Below are positions 32,508 to 39,525 of a DNA stretch of 64,000 bases, piece by piece. Source of the stretch: RGIG7179 sp051893555 (GTDB lineage: Bacteria; Bacillota; Clostridia; Peptostreptococcales; Anaerovoracaceae); NCBI GenBank assembly GCA_051893555.1, contig JBJFHL010000086.1, positions 1 through 64,000 on the forward strand, written 5' to 3'. Each line of letters begins with the position of its first letter. The stretch's first letter is position 1. Position numbers and translations under genes: made by a program. The notes under the pieces were generated by a model. The model was given only the letters and a program-made list of their open reading frames with translations, was not told the origin of the DNA and did no database searches.

Positions 32508-33605
32508 CTATTTCGCGTTTTCCGCTTCGAACTTCTGCATGAAAGCGATCAGTTTTTCCACGCCTTCCTTCGGCATGGCGTTATAGATGGAAGCGCGCAT
32601 GCCGCCGATGGAGCGGTGGCCGGCCAGGTTAATCAGACCTTCTGCCTTGGCATCTGCGACGAACTTCTTATCCAGATCTGCATCTCCCGTTACAAATACC
32701 ACGTTCATCAGGGAGCGGTCTTCCTTTGCAACCGGGCAGCGGAACAGCTTGCTGGCATCGATGGCATCATACAGCAGTGCCGCCTTTTCTTCGTTGGCTT
32801 TCTGCTGTGCTTCAATGCCTCCCTTTTCCAGCAGATACTTGAACACTTCACCGGCTACATAGATGGAGAAGCACGGAGGGGTATTGTACATGGAATCGTT
32901 GTCTGCATGGATCTTATAATCCAGGTAGGTCGGAACGGATGCATCCGCATGACCGATCAGATCCTCCCGCACGATGACGATGGTCACGCCGGCAGGAGCT
33001 ACATTCTTCTGCGCACCGGCCCAGATCAGGCCGAATTTGCTTACATCCACCTTTCTGGACAGAATGTTGGATGACATATCGGAAACCAGAGGAATGTCGC
33101 CTGTTTCCGGAATATAGTTGTATTCGGTTCCGTAGATGGTGTTATTGTCCGTGAAGTATACGTAATCCGCATCCGGACGGAAGTCTTCCTTCTTTACCTT
33201 CGGGATCCAGGTGAAGGTATCCTCTTCGGAGGAAGCCACCACTTTGATATCACCAAACTTGGTTGCTTCTTTATATGCCTTCTTCGCCCAGGTACCGGTT
33301 ACGATGTAGTCCGCTTTTTTGGAGTCCTTCAGCAGATTTAACGGCACCATGGAAAACTGAAGCGTACCGCCACCCTGTAAGAACAGTACTTTATAATTGT
33401 CCGGAATGTTCATCAGCTTTCTTAAGTTTACTTCTGCATCTTCCGCGATTTTCTTAAACTCCTTAGATCGATGACTCATCTCCATGACAGATTGTCCGGA
33501 GCCTTCATAGTTCAGCAGGCTTGCCTGGACCTTCTCCAGCACTTCCAGCGGCAACATGGACGGGCCGGCAGAGAAATTGTAAACACGATCATACTTGGTT
33601 GTCAT
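32508..33605 (-). CDS. serC: phosphoserine aminotransferase
   Basis: 365 residues, normal length, PLP-dependent class V. It converts 3-phosphohydroxypyruvate and glutamate to phosphoserine. Seen motifs are VYNFSAGPSMLPLEVLEKVQ at the start, FLQGGGTLQFSMVPLNLL, DMSSNILSRKVDVSKFGLIWAGAQKN with the PLP-binding Lys, and a C-terminal GHRSIGGMRASIYNAMP. It is divergent from serA across a 126-bp region with two nested inverted repeats, so the two genes are probably controlled together. ThrH would supply the third step. Confidence 0.97.
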   Translation of the reverse strand: MTTKYDRVYNFSAGPSMLPLEVLEKVQASLLNYEGSGQSVMEMSHRSKEFKKIAEDAEVNLRKLMNIPDNYKVLFLQGGGTLQFSMVPLNLLKDSKKADYIVTGTWAKKAYKEATKFGDIKVVASSEEDTFTWIPKVKKEDFRPDADYVYFTDNNTIYGTEYNYIPETGDIPLVSDMSSNILSRKVDVSKFGLIWAGAQKNVAPAGVTIVIVREDLIGHADASVPTYLDYKIHADNDSMYNTPPCFSIYVAGEVFKYLLEKGGIEAQQKANEEKAALLYDAIDASKLFRCPVAKEDRSLMNVVFVTGDADLDKKFVADAKAEGLINLAGHRSIGGMRASIYNAMPKEGVEKLIAFMQKFEAENAK

Positions 33606-33664
33606 TTTAATAAGTCCTCCTCTAAATCTAAAAAGTTTTGTTTTGAAAACTGTTTCATATACCG

Positions 33665-33695
33665 TCTAAATGTGGTATATTTAGATAGTTACCAC
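33665..33695. promoter_or_regulatory. nested inverted repeats in the serC-serA divergent promoter region
   Basis: TCTAAAT (33665-33671) / ATTTAGA (33679-33685), overlapped by GTGGTA (33672-33677) / TACCAC (33690-33695). The location midway between the divergent genes suggests a shared operator. The binding protein is unknown. Confidence 0.5.
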
Positions 33696-33731
33696 AAATT
33701 TCTGAAATTACACAACGCAGGAGGAAAAAAA

Positions 33732-34862
33732 ATGTATCAAATCGCGACCCTTAATAAAATCTCCAAAGTCGGACTTGCTGAACTGACGCCGGAGTATATG
33801 GTAATCGAAGACACCGCCAAAGCAGACGGCATTCTGGTGAGAAGTGCAGACATGCTCTCCATGGAATTCAGCAGTGAACTGAAGGCCATTGCAAGAGCTG
33901 GTGCAGGTGTAAATAACATTCCTCTGGACCGGTGCGCAGAATCCGGCATCGTTGTATTCAATACGCCGGGTGCAAATGCCAATGCCGTAAAGGAACTGAC
34001 CATCTCCGGTCTGCTGCTGGCAGCAAGACATATTCCGGCTGCTCTGTCCTGGGCAAAAGGTCTGACCGAGGATGTGAGCAAGACGGTGGAAAAAGGCAAA
34101 TCCCAGTTTGCAGGAACAGAAATCACAGGAAAAACGCTGGGTGTCGCAGGACTTGGTGCCATCGGCCGTAAGGTTGCTGCTGCTGCAGAAGCTCTGGGCA
34201 TGAAGGTCTGCGGCTATGACCCGTTCTTCACCGGCGAAGCGGACTTTACCGTTTATGAAGATCTGAAGGAAATGCTGGCAGTCTGTGATTATGTGACCAT
34301 CCACATTCCTGCCAACGACAGCACCAAGGGTATGTTCAACAAAGATCTGTTTGCTGCCATGAAGGACGGCACGGTTCTGCTGAACTTCTCCAGAGACAAG
34401 CTGGTCAACGACGTGGATCTGCTGGTTGCCATCGAAACCGGAAAGATTTCGCAGTACATCACAGACTTCCCGAATGACAACCTGGTGGGCAGAGACGGTG
34501 TGGTTCTGCTGCCGCATCTGGGTGCTTCCACGGCAGAAGCAGAAGATAACTGCGCCGTGATGGCAGTGAAGGAAATCCGGGACTACTTCGAGAACGGAAA
34601 CGTAATCAATTCCGTCAACTTCCCGAAGGCAGACCTGGGTCCGATCAGCGGCAATGTACGAATCGCCTTTATGACGAAGGATCTGGACAATCCGGTGGAA
34701 GCCATGACCGCACATCTGTCAGAAGCCGGCATGGCAATCAAACGCATAGTAGGCGGAAACAAGAAGGGCTTCGGCTATGTACTGGCTGAACTGGACACTG
34801 TTGAGAAGCCGGGTCTGATTTTCCATGACGAGCACATTATTTCCATCCGGGAAATCAAATAG
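33732..34862 (+). CDS. serA: D-3-phosphoglycerate dehydrogenase
   Basis: 376 residues. It oxidises 3-phosphoglycerate with NAD in the first step of serine synthesis. The NAD-binding motif GVAGLGAIGRKVA is near residue 140. The catalytic Arg (LNFSRDKLV), Glu and His (LLPHLGASTAEAEDN) residues of the 2-hydroxyacid dehydrogenase family are present. The C-terminal 70 residues (VRIAFMTKDLDNPVEAMTAHLSEAGMAIKRIV) look like a short ACT-type regulatory domain that may bind serine. The ATG at 33732 has GGAGG upstream. The DUF815 gene follows after 16 nt. Confidence 0.95.
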   Translation: MYQIATLNKISKVGLAELTPEYMVIEDTAKADGILVRSADMLSMEFSSELKAIARAGAGVNNIPLDRCAESGIVVFNTPGANANAVKELTISGLLLAARHIPAALSWAKGLTEDVSKTVEKGKSQFAGTEITGKTLGVAGLGAIGRKVAAAAEALGMKVCGYDPFFTGEADFTVYEDLKEMLAVCDYVTIHIPANDSTKGMFNKDLFAAMKDGTVLLNFSRDKLVNDVDLLVAIETGKISQYITDFPNDNLVGRDGVVLLPHLGASTAEAEDNCAVMAVKEIRDYFENGNVINSVNFPKADLGPISGNVRIAFMTKDLDNPVEAMTAHLSEAGMAIKRIVGGNKKGFGYVLAELDTVEKPGLIFHDEHIISIREIK

Positions 34863-34878
34863 TCGGAGATGATATAAA

Positions 34879-36075
34879 ATGAACGGAACATCTCTGAATC
34901 AGCTTTCTCATCGTCTCAATGCACTGACCATCTTCCGCGGTATCGCGGAAGAACCGGTCATCTGCGGTCTGGAAGATCTGCTGTTTGCCATCGAGCAGCT
35001 GGATCTGGATGCCCAGCTGGGCTGCTACGGTGCCTTCTGTCAGGCCGTCTTCGAGGAAGGCGGCGATCTGAGTCAGGCCATCTGCCGCATCGCGCTGGAA
35101 GACGAGAATTTCTATATCATCGGCCGCGCCCGCGGGGAACAGATGACACCTGCCATCGACGAAGCGCTGGAAGCAGAGCTGGCATTACTGCAGGAGGTTT
35201 CCCGGCTGACGCCGGCAATGCTGCAGGAAGAAATTGCTTACGACGGCTTTCTGCCCGGCTGGACGGTTTCCGATACGGATATCCGTGCCGCTTACCACGA
35301 ACAGATCGCAAATATTGCATCCACCGGCTACGGCATTTTCGCCCGTTACAACGGTTTCACCGTAAAAGACGGCCAACTGGTGCCGATCCGCAGCATGGAC
35401 ACCCAAACCCTGGACAGCCTTTACGGTTATGAGAGAGAGCGGAATCTGGTTCTCGAAAATACCCGGGCTCTGGTGGAAGGCGGAAAGGCCTGTAATGTGC
35501 TGCTCTACGGCGATGCAGGAACCGGAAAAAGCTCTACCATCAAGGCAGTTGCACGGCATTTCTTCGACCGGGGACTGCGCATTGTGGAATTTAAGAAAAA
35601 CCAGCTGGCAGATATCCTGCCGATTATGGAATTTCTCTCTGACATTCCGCTGAAGTTCATCTTCTACATTGATGACCTGAGTTTCTCCGCCAATGATGAT
35701 ACCTTCTGTGAACTGAAGGGAATTCTGGAGGGCAGTGCTGCCAGTTATGCAGGCAATATCGCCATTTATGCCACCAGCAACCGCCGCCATCTGGTCAAGG
35801 AATCCATGGAAGACCGGGTAGGAAATCAGCTTCATGTAAACGATACGCTGCAGGAGACCATGAGCCTTGCAGCCCGGTTTGGTCTCACCATCACCTTTTC
35901 CAAGCCGGAAAAGGATCTGTATCTGGAGATTGTCCGGAGTCTGGCTGCCGATTACGGCATCGACCTTCCGGATGAAGAGCTTTGCCGCCGTGCAGAAGCC
36001 TTCGCCATTCGCCAGAACGGCCGCAGTCCGCGAACGGCCAAGCAGTTCCTCCAGCTGACGAAAATCGGCCTTTAG
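34879..36075 (+). CDS. DUF815-family AAA+ ATPase
   Basis: 398 residues. Walker A (LLYGDAGTGKSSTIKAV) is near residue 210, Walker B (FIFYIDDLSFS) near 260, and a sensor region (IAIYATSNRRHLVKES) near 290. This is the DUF815 family of small AAA+ proteins, of uncharacterised function. The N-terminal 190 residues are mostly helical and include GDLSQAICRIALEDENFY. It is likely co-transcribed with serA (16-nt gap). A functional link to serine synthesis is not obvious. Confidence 0.9.
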   Translation: MNGTSLNQLSHRLNALTIFRGIAEEPVICGLEDLLFAIEQLDLDAQLGCYGAFCQAVFEEGGDLSQAICRIALEDENFYIIGRARGEQMTPAIDEALEAELALLQEVSRLTPAMLQEEIAYDGFLPGWTVSDTDIRAAYHEQIANIASTGYGIFARYNGFTVKDGQLVPIRSMDTQTLDSLYGYERERNLVLENTRALVEGGKACNVLLYGDAGTGKSSTIKAVARHFFDRGLRIVEFKKNQLADILPIMEFLSDIPLKFIFYIDDLSFSANDDTFCELKGILEGSAASYAGNIAIYATSNRRHLVKESMEDRVGNQLHVNDTLQETMSLAARFGLTITFSKPEKDLYLEIVRSLAADYGIDLPDEELCRRAEAFAIRQNGRSPRTAKQFLQLTKIGL

Positions 36076-36090
36076 AAAAAGACAAAAAAA

Positions 36091-36146
36091 ACAAACAAAC
36101 CGCCCTGCCGGGAAACCAAATCATCACTCCCAGGGGCGGTATTTTT
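36091..36146. terminator. bidirectional intrinsic terminator between DUF815 and lysO genes
   Basis: ACCGCCCTG (36099-36107) / CAGGGGCGGT (36131-36140), with T run on the right and A run on the left, so it can serve both convergent genes. Confidence 0.75.
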
Positions 36147-36161
36147 ATGCCTTCCATATGG

Positions 36162-37160
36162 TCATGCAATCAGCAGCGGTACCAGAACAGGCACCGCGAT
36201 GCACATGAGAAAACCGCTCATAAACGAATAGACAATGATGTCGCTGCGGGTGGATTTTTCCACGATAGGCAGGCAGATATCCATGGCACAGACGCCGGGA
36301 ACCGCCGTACATTCCAGATATCCGAAAACCCTGGCAAACATGGGAACGCCTATGATGCCAAGCACTTCCCGCATTACATTATGCATGAAGGAGACGGCAC
36401 CAGCCACCGTATGGCCGGCCTCGGTAATGAGACCGGGCGCCAGAGTATACCAGCCGAAGCCGGCGGAAACCGCCGCGCTTTCTGCAATGGTCAGAGAAGA
36501 AACACATCCGTACAGCACACCGCCTGCCAGAGAGCCGGCAACTGCCAGAAGCGGAATCACGATGACCTTCACGCCCACATGCTTCAGATGCTCTGCAATT
36601 TCTCCCGTCAGCCCCAGGCTGAATCCGATCACCCCAAGGATCAGACAGACCCCTGCCATCAACAGATCACCGCAGACTGCGTGGAAGCTCTGCATCGCCG
36701 CATCGGTCGACGCAAGACGGGGAACCAGCAGATAGCCGAAAAGCATGCCGCATGCCACGAACCCGAGAATCAGCAGCGTCATCTTCAGATCGCCGGATGA
36801 ATCCGCATTTTTCGAGGCGGGTTTCTGATCGGTAGGAACATCCTCAGAAGAATCCCCCTTCGGCAAACCGTAACGGTCGAGACGGAAGATTTTGCGCCCA
36901 AGGGTTACAAACACCATGCTTCCCCCGACAGCCGCTGCAGTCACCAGCACCGCCTGCAAACCGATCGTCCCCAGGCTGGAGGTCACCTCCTCATCGGAGC
37001 CCATCTCCAAACCCATGATAAAAACGAGGGTACAGATAATTCCCGTCATAGCCGGATTCAGGAAGCCGAAATGCGATGCTTTCTCCCGCAGCCGGCTGGC
37101 AGTGAAATAGCACGCCAGCATGATCCCCCAGTATAAAACCAGCAGTTTTACCGTATCCAT
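36162..37160 (-). CDS. LysO-family lysine exporter, second of a tandem pair
   Basis: 332 residues, about eight membrane helices, DUF340/LysO (YbjE) family. Conserved segments are GFGWYTLAPGLITE, VSFMHNVMREVLGIIG and the C-terminal VCAMDICLPIVEKSTRSDIIVYSFMSG. A hydrophilic loop of about 30 residues (PKGDSSEDVPTDQKPASKN) divides the protein. E. coli LysO exports lysine and toxic analogues. The ATG at 37160 has AGGTGA 5 nt upstream; a GTG at 37169 is possible. It starts right after the stop of its paralogue (37170), suggesting a heteromeric or dual transporter. Confidence 0.85.
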   Translation of the reverse strand: MDTVKLLVLYWGIMLACYFTASRLREKASHFGFLNPAMTGIICTLVFIMGLEMGSDEEVTSSLGTIGLQAVLVTAAAVGGSMVFVTLGRKIFRLDRYGLPKGDSSEDVPTDQKPASKNADSSGDLKMTLLILGFVACGMLFGYLLVPRLASTDAAMQSFHAVCGDLLMAGVCLILGVIGFSLGLTGEIAEHLKHVGVKVIVIPLLAVAGSLAGGVLYGCVSSLTIAESAAVSAGFGWYTLAPGLITEAGHTVAGAVSFMHNVMREVLGIIGVPMFARVFGYLECTAVPGVCAMDICLPIVEKSTRSDIIVYSFMSGFLMCIAVPVLVPLLIA

Positions 37161-37169
37161 GCGCTTCAC

Positions 37170-38189
37170 CTAACCGATCATCACCGGCACCAGAACAGGA
37201 ACCAGAATACTGAGCATTACCCCGGACACGAAGGAATACACCGCGATGTCACTGCATGTGGATTTTTCTACGATCGGCAGGCACACATCCATGGCGGCAG
37301 CCCCCGGCATGCCGGTCGTCTCTATGTACCCGACCTTTTTCGCAACCACAGGGATCAGTACAATCGAAAAGAGTTCCCGCATGACGTTATGTAAAAAGGA
37401 TACCGCGCTGGCTGTCACATAGCCCTTTTCCATGATGATCCCAGGTGCCAGAGAATACCAGCCGAAGCCGGCGCCAATGGCCAGGCATTCTCGCACAGAC
37501 AGATCCATGAACAGACTGCACAGCAGCGCGCCCCCCAGTGTGCCCACGATGACTGCTGCCGGAAAGACCAGGATTCGCAGACCAACCTTCCGGAAATTAT
37601 CGATGACCGTGCCTTCCAGGCCCAGGTCCATGCCCACGAAGATCAGCAGCAGGCAAAGCCCGATCTTGATGCCCAGTCCGGCCAGGCTGTCAAATGTATC
37701 CATATTTCCGGCGAAGGCTCTCCGGATCACCACATATCCGAACACCATACCAATCACCACCGAAACAAGAATGGCGATGGTGGTGGAATTACCGCTTTTC
37801 TTTTCTTCCTCAGCAGGTTCCGCAGCGGATTCTTCCTGGGATGTTTTCATGATCTGATCCGGTACTTTTTCCGTCTCCGCCGCAGCCGTCCCATCCTGCA
37901 GTCTTCCATATCGGTCGATTTTCATCACATGGCGGGCCAGCCAGATGGCCGCCACCGAAAAGCTCATAATCACAACCGTCATGAGAAACGCGGAAACACC
38001 GATGGTGCTGATATTGGCCGTAACCTCCTCATTGGATCCCATCCGCATGCCCATCATAAGAACCAGGATCACCAGGGCAACAAGCTGCACCTTTCCGGTC
38101 CAGCCCAGGTTCTGCCGCACGCCGCGGAGTCTGCTTCCCAGAATATATCCTACCAGTGTAATACCAAGATACAGAATCAGATCGCCCAT
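37170..38189 (-). CDS. LysO-family lysine exporter, first of a tandem pair
   Basis: 339 residues, paralogue of the downstream gene. It has matching motifs (GFGWYSLAPGIIMEKGYVT, VSFLHNVMRELFSI, MDVCLPIVEKSTCSDIAVYSFVSG) and a longer, highly acidic central loop (ESAAEPAEEEKKSG). The ATG at 38189 follows AAGGAG; an ATG at 38279 would lie upstream of the apparent promoter. Both copies keep the charged residues of the LysO motif. A sigma-54 activator with a lysine-fermentation-type sensor lies 1.3-3 kb away, consistent with lysine handling as a theme here (inference). Confidence 0.85.
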   Translation of the reverse strand: MGDLILYLGITLVGYILGSRLRGVRQNLGWTGKVQLVALVILVLMMGMRMGSNEEVTANISTIGVSAFLMTVVIMSFSVAAIWLARHVMKIDRYGRLQDGTAAAETEKVPDQIMKTSQEESAAEPAEEEKKSGNSTTIAILVSVVIGMVFGYVVIRRAFAGNMDTFDSLAGLGIKIGLCLLLIFVGMDLGLEGTVIDNFRKVGLRILVFPAAVIVGTLGGALLCSLFMDLSVRECLAIGAGFGWYSLAPGIIMEKGYVTASAVSFLHNVMRELFSIVLIPVVAKKVGYIETTGMPGAAAMDVCLPIVEKSTCSDIAVYSFVSGVMLSILVPVLVPVMIG

Positions 38190-38247
38190 TGTTCTATCAC
38201 TCCTTCTTTCTCCGGCAAATGTCATCCGGCAAATGCCCGCTCTCTTG

Positions 38248-38276
38248 ATTATACAGTTTTCCTTGACAAAAGTCCA
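38248..38276 (-). promoter_or_regulatory. promoter of the lysO pair
   Basis: Minus-strand TGGACT (38271-38276) and TATAAT (38248-38253), 17-bp spacer. It overlaps the divergent pyrR promoter. Confidence 0.6.
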
Positions 38277-38291
38277 CACACATTATATTCT
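38263..38291 (+). promoter_or_regulatory. promoter of pyrR
   Basis: TTGACA (38263-38268) and TATTCT (38286-38291), 17-bp spacer. It overlaps the divergent lysO promoter by 14 bp. Confidence 0.6.
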
Positions 38292-38353
38292 TTATTTTAT
38301 AGAAGCGGGCTGTCCCATGCGGCACGTTCTGGCAGAAAACGGAGGAAGATGAC

Positions 38354-38902
38354 ATGAAAGTACGCGCAAACCTGATGAATGCCGACGATATGAATCGTGC
38401 TTTGAAACGGATTTCCCATCAGATCCTGGAACGGAACCAGGGGGCGGACCATATCGTTCTGCTGGGGATCAAACGCCGCGGGATTCCGCTGGCAGAACTC
38501 CTGGCGAATCATCTCCATACCATTGAAGGGGTTCAGGTTCCGGTGGGTCAGCTTGACATCAGCCGTTTTCGGGATGACCGCAGCCGGGATGCAGGCGAAG
38601 ATACCAGCCGTATCCCTGTGGATATCACCGGCAAGCATGTCATTCTGGTGGACGACGTGCTATATACCGGACGGACAGTCCGGGCAGCTCTGGATGCCGT
38701 TTCCGCACACGGACGTGCTACTTCCATTCAGCTGGCAGTCCTCATTGACCGGGGCCACCGGGAGCTTCCGATCCGTGCGGATTATGTAGGCAAAAATGTA
38801 CCCACCTCCAAGTCCGAATTTGTCGCCGTATACTTGGAATCTTCCGATGGCAGAACCGGCGTGGAGCTGCTGGGGAGAGAGGATGATTTGACCCAATTAT
38901 GA
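38354..38902 (+). CDS. pyrR: PyrR bifunctional regulator / uracil phosphoribosyltransferase
   Basis: 182 residues, standard length. The PRPP-binding loop HVILVDDVLYTGRTVRAALD near residue 97 and the RNA-binding-face residues (LLGIKRRGIPLAELLA; DRGHRELPIRADYVGKNVPTSK) are typical. PyrR attenuates pyr mRNAs when UMP is high and also salvages uracil. There is no pyr operon next to it. A uracil permease gene lies 19 kb away in this window. It has its own promoter and terminator (38992-39018). Confidence 0.95.
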   Translation: MKVRANLMNADDMNRALKRISHQILERNQGADHIVLLGIKRRGIPLAELLANHLHTIEGVQVPVGQLDISRFRDDRSRDAGEDTSRIPVDITGKHVILVDDVLYTGRTVRAALDAVSAHGRATSIQLAVLIDRGHRELPIRADYVGKNVPTSKSEFVAVYLESSDGRTGVELLGREDDLTQL

Positions 38903-38913
38903 TTCGTCTTGTT

Positions 38914-38933
38914 CCATTTTCGGTTCAAAATAT
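38914..38933. promoter_or_regulatory. putative upstream activator site for the sigma-54 regulator
   Basis: CATTTTCGGTTCAAAATAT is a degraded copy of the palindromes at 41682-41732, about 120 bp upstream of the -24/-12 promoter, the usual distance for an enhancer site. It lies just past the pyrR stop codon. Confidence 0.5.
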
Positions 38934-38991
38934 GTCTTCCCGGCGTTCTGAAAATGCGTATTTTTTCTTCTGGCAGATTTCGAAGTGTGTA

Positions 38992-39018
38992 AAATGGCTG
39001 AATACAGCCATTTTTATT
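38992..39018 (+). terminator. intrinsic terminator of pyrR
   Basis: Stem AAATGGCTG (38992-39000) / CAGCCATTT (39005-39013), 4-nt loop, then T-rich sequence. Confidence 0.8.
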
Positions 39019-39050
39019 TTTTTCTGTTTTTTCTTGCCGGTTTTTGGTAC

Positions 39051-39067
39051 TTGGCACGGTTTATGCT
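39051..39067 (+). promoter_or_regulatory. sigma-54 (-24/-12) promoter of the 75-residue gene
   Basis: TTGGCACGGTTTATGCT: the -24 TTGGCACG matches the consensus fully, and the invariant GG (39053-39054) is exactly 10 nt from GC (39065-39066). A sigma-54 activator gene lies just downstream on the other strand. Confidence 0.85.
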
Positions 39068-39230
39068 ATATATAATGTTAAATTCAAAAAAATGTGTCCT
39101 TTCCTGAGATAAAGATTGACACAAAATCAAAAAGAATGTACCATGAACATAAGCAATCATAAACGTTATTTCATGTACAGACCGTAAGCCAAAGTTCAGT
39201 AAAAGTTTTTAAAATCCGGAGGTAAGTATT

Positions 39231-39458
39231 ATGTCCAAGAAATTACAGGAAATTTTCACAGAAGCATGGGATGCCAATGCAGCAATGTTAGGCGGCGAAG
39301 AAAAAATCGCAATTCTGAAGACTGCCATGAAAGCGATCGCTGAAAGAGATTACATCGATGTAACCGATGAACAGATCGAAGCAGCCATCAAAGCAGGCGT
39401 AAAGGAAATGGAAGCTGCCAAGGCTGACTTCCTGCTGCAGACCAAGATGATGCGCTAA
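39231..39458 (+). CDS. 75-residue protein of unknown function under a sigma-54 promoter
   Basis: A small, probably helical, soluble protein with no signal peptide or membrane helix. The sequence is amphipathic throughout (LQEIFTEAWDANAAMLGGEEK, then TDEQIEAAIKAGVKEMEAAKA). I do not recognise the family. A very good ribosome binding site (GGAGGTAAG), the near-consensus -24/-12 promoter and its own strong terminator show that it is a real gene. The neighbouring sigma-54 activator is the obvious regulator, so it should belong to the same, probably amino-acid-related, response. It may be an abundant accessory protein (inference from the strong signals). Confidence 0.8.
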   Translation: MSKKLQEIFTEAWDANAAMLGGEEKIAILKTAMKAIAERDYIDVTDEQIEAAIKAGVKEMEAAKADFLLQTKMMR

Positions 39459-39490
39459 TCATCTGTATCCACAGTAAACACACACACCTT

Positions 39491-39525
39491 AAAAAATCCG
39501 CTACAGACCGTAGCGGATTTTTTTT
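39491..39525. terminator. terminator shared by the 75-residue gene and the sigma-54 activator
   Basis: Stem AAATCCGCTAC (39494-39504) / GTAGCGGATTT (39510-39520) with T run on the plus strand and A run on the left. The stop codon of the convergent activator gene (39501-39503) is inside the stem. Confidence 0.85.

Larger units (their letters stand above)
38903..39230. other. regulatory spacer upstream of the 75-residue gene
   Basis: In order: a TTTTGAWTCAAAA-like site (38914-38933), the pyrR terminator, a sigma-54 promoter (39051-39067) and an untranslated leader of about 150 nt ending in GGAGGTAAG. No other gene is seen. Confidence 0.6.
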
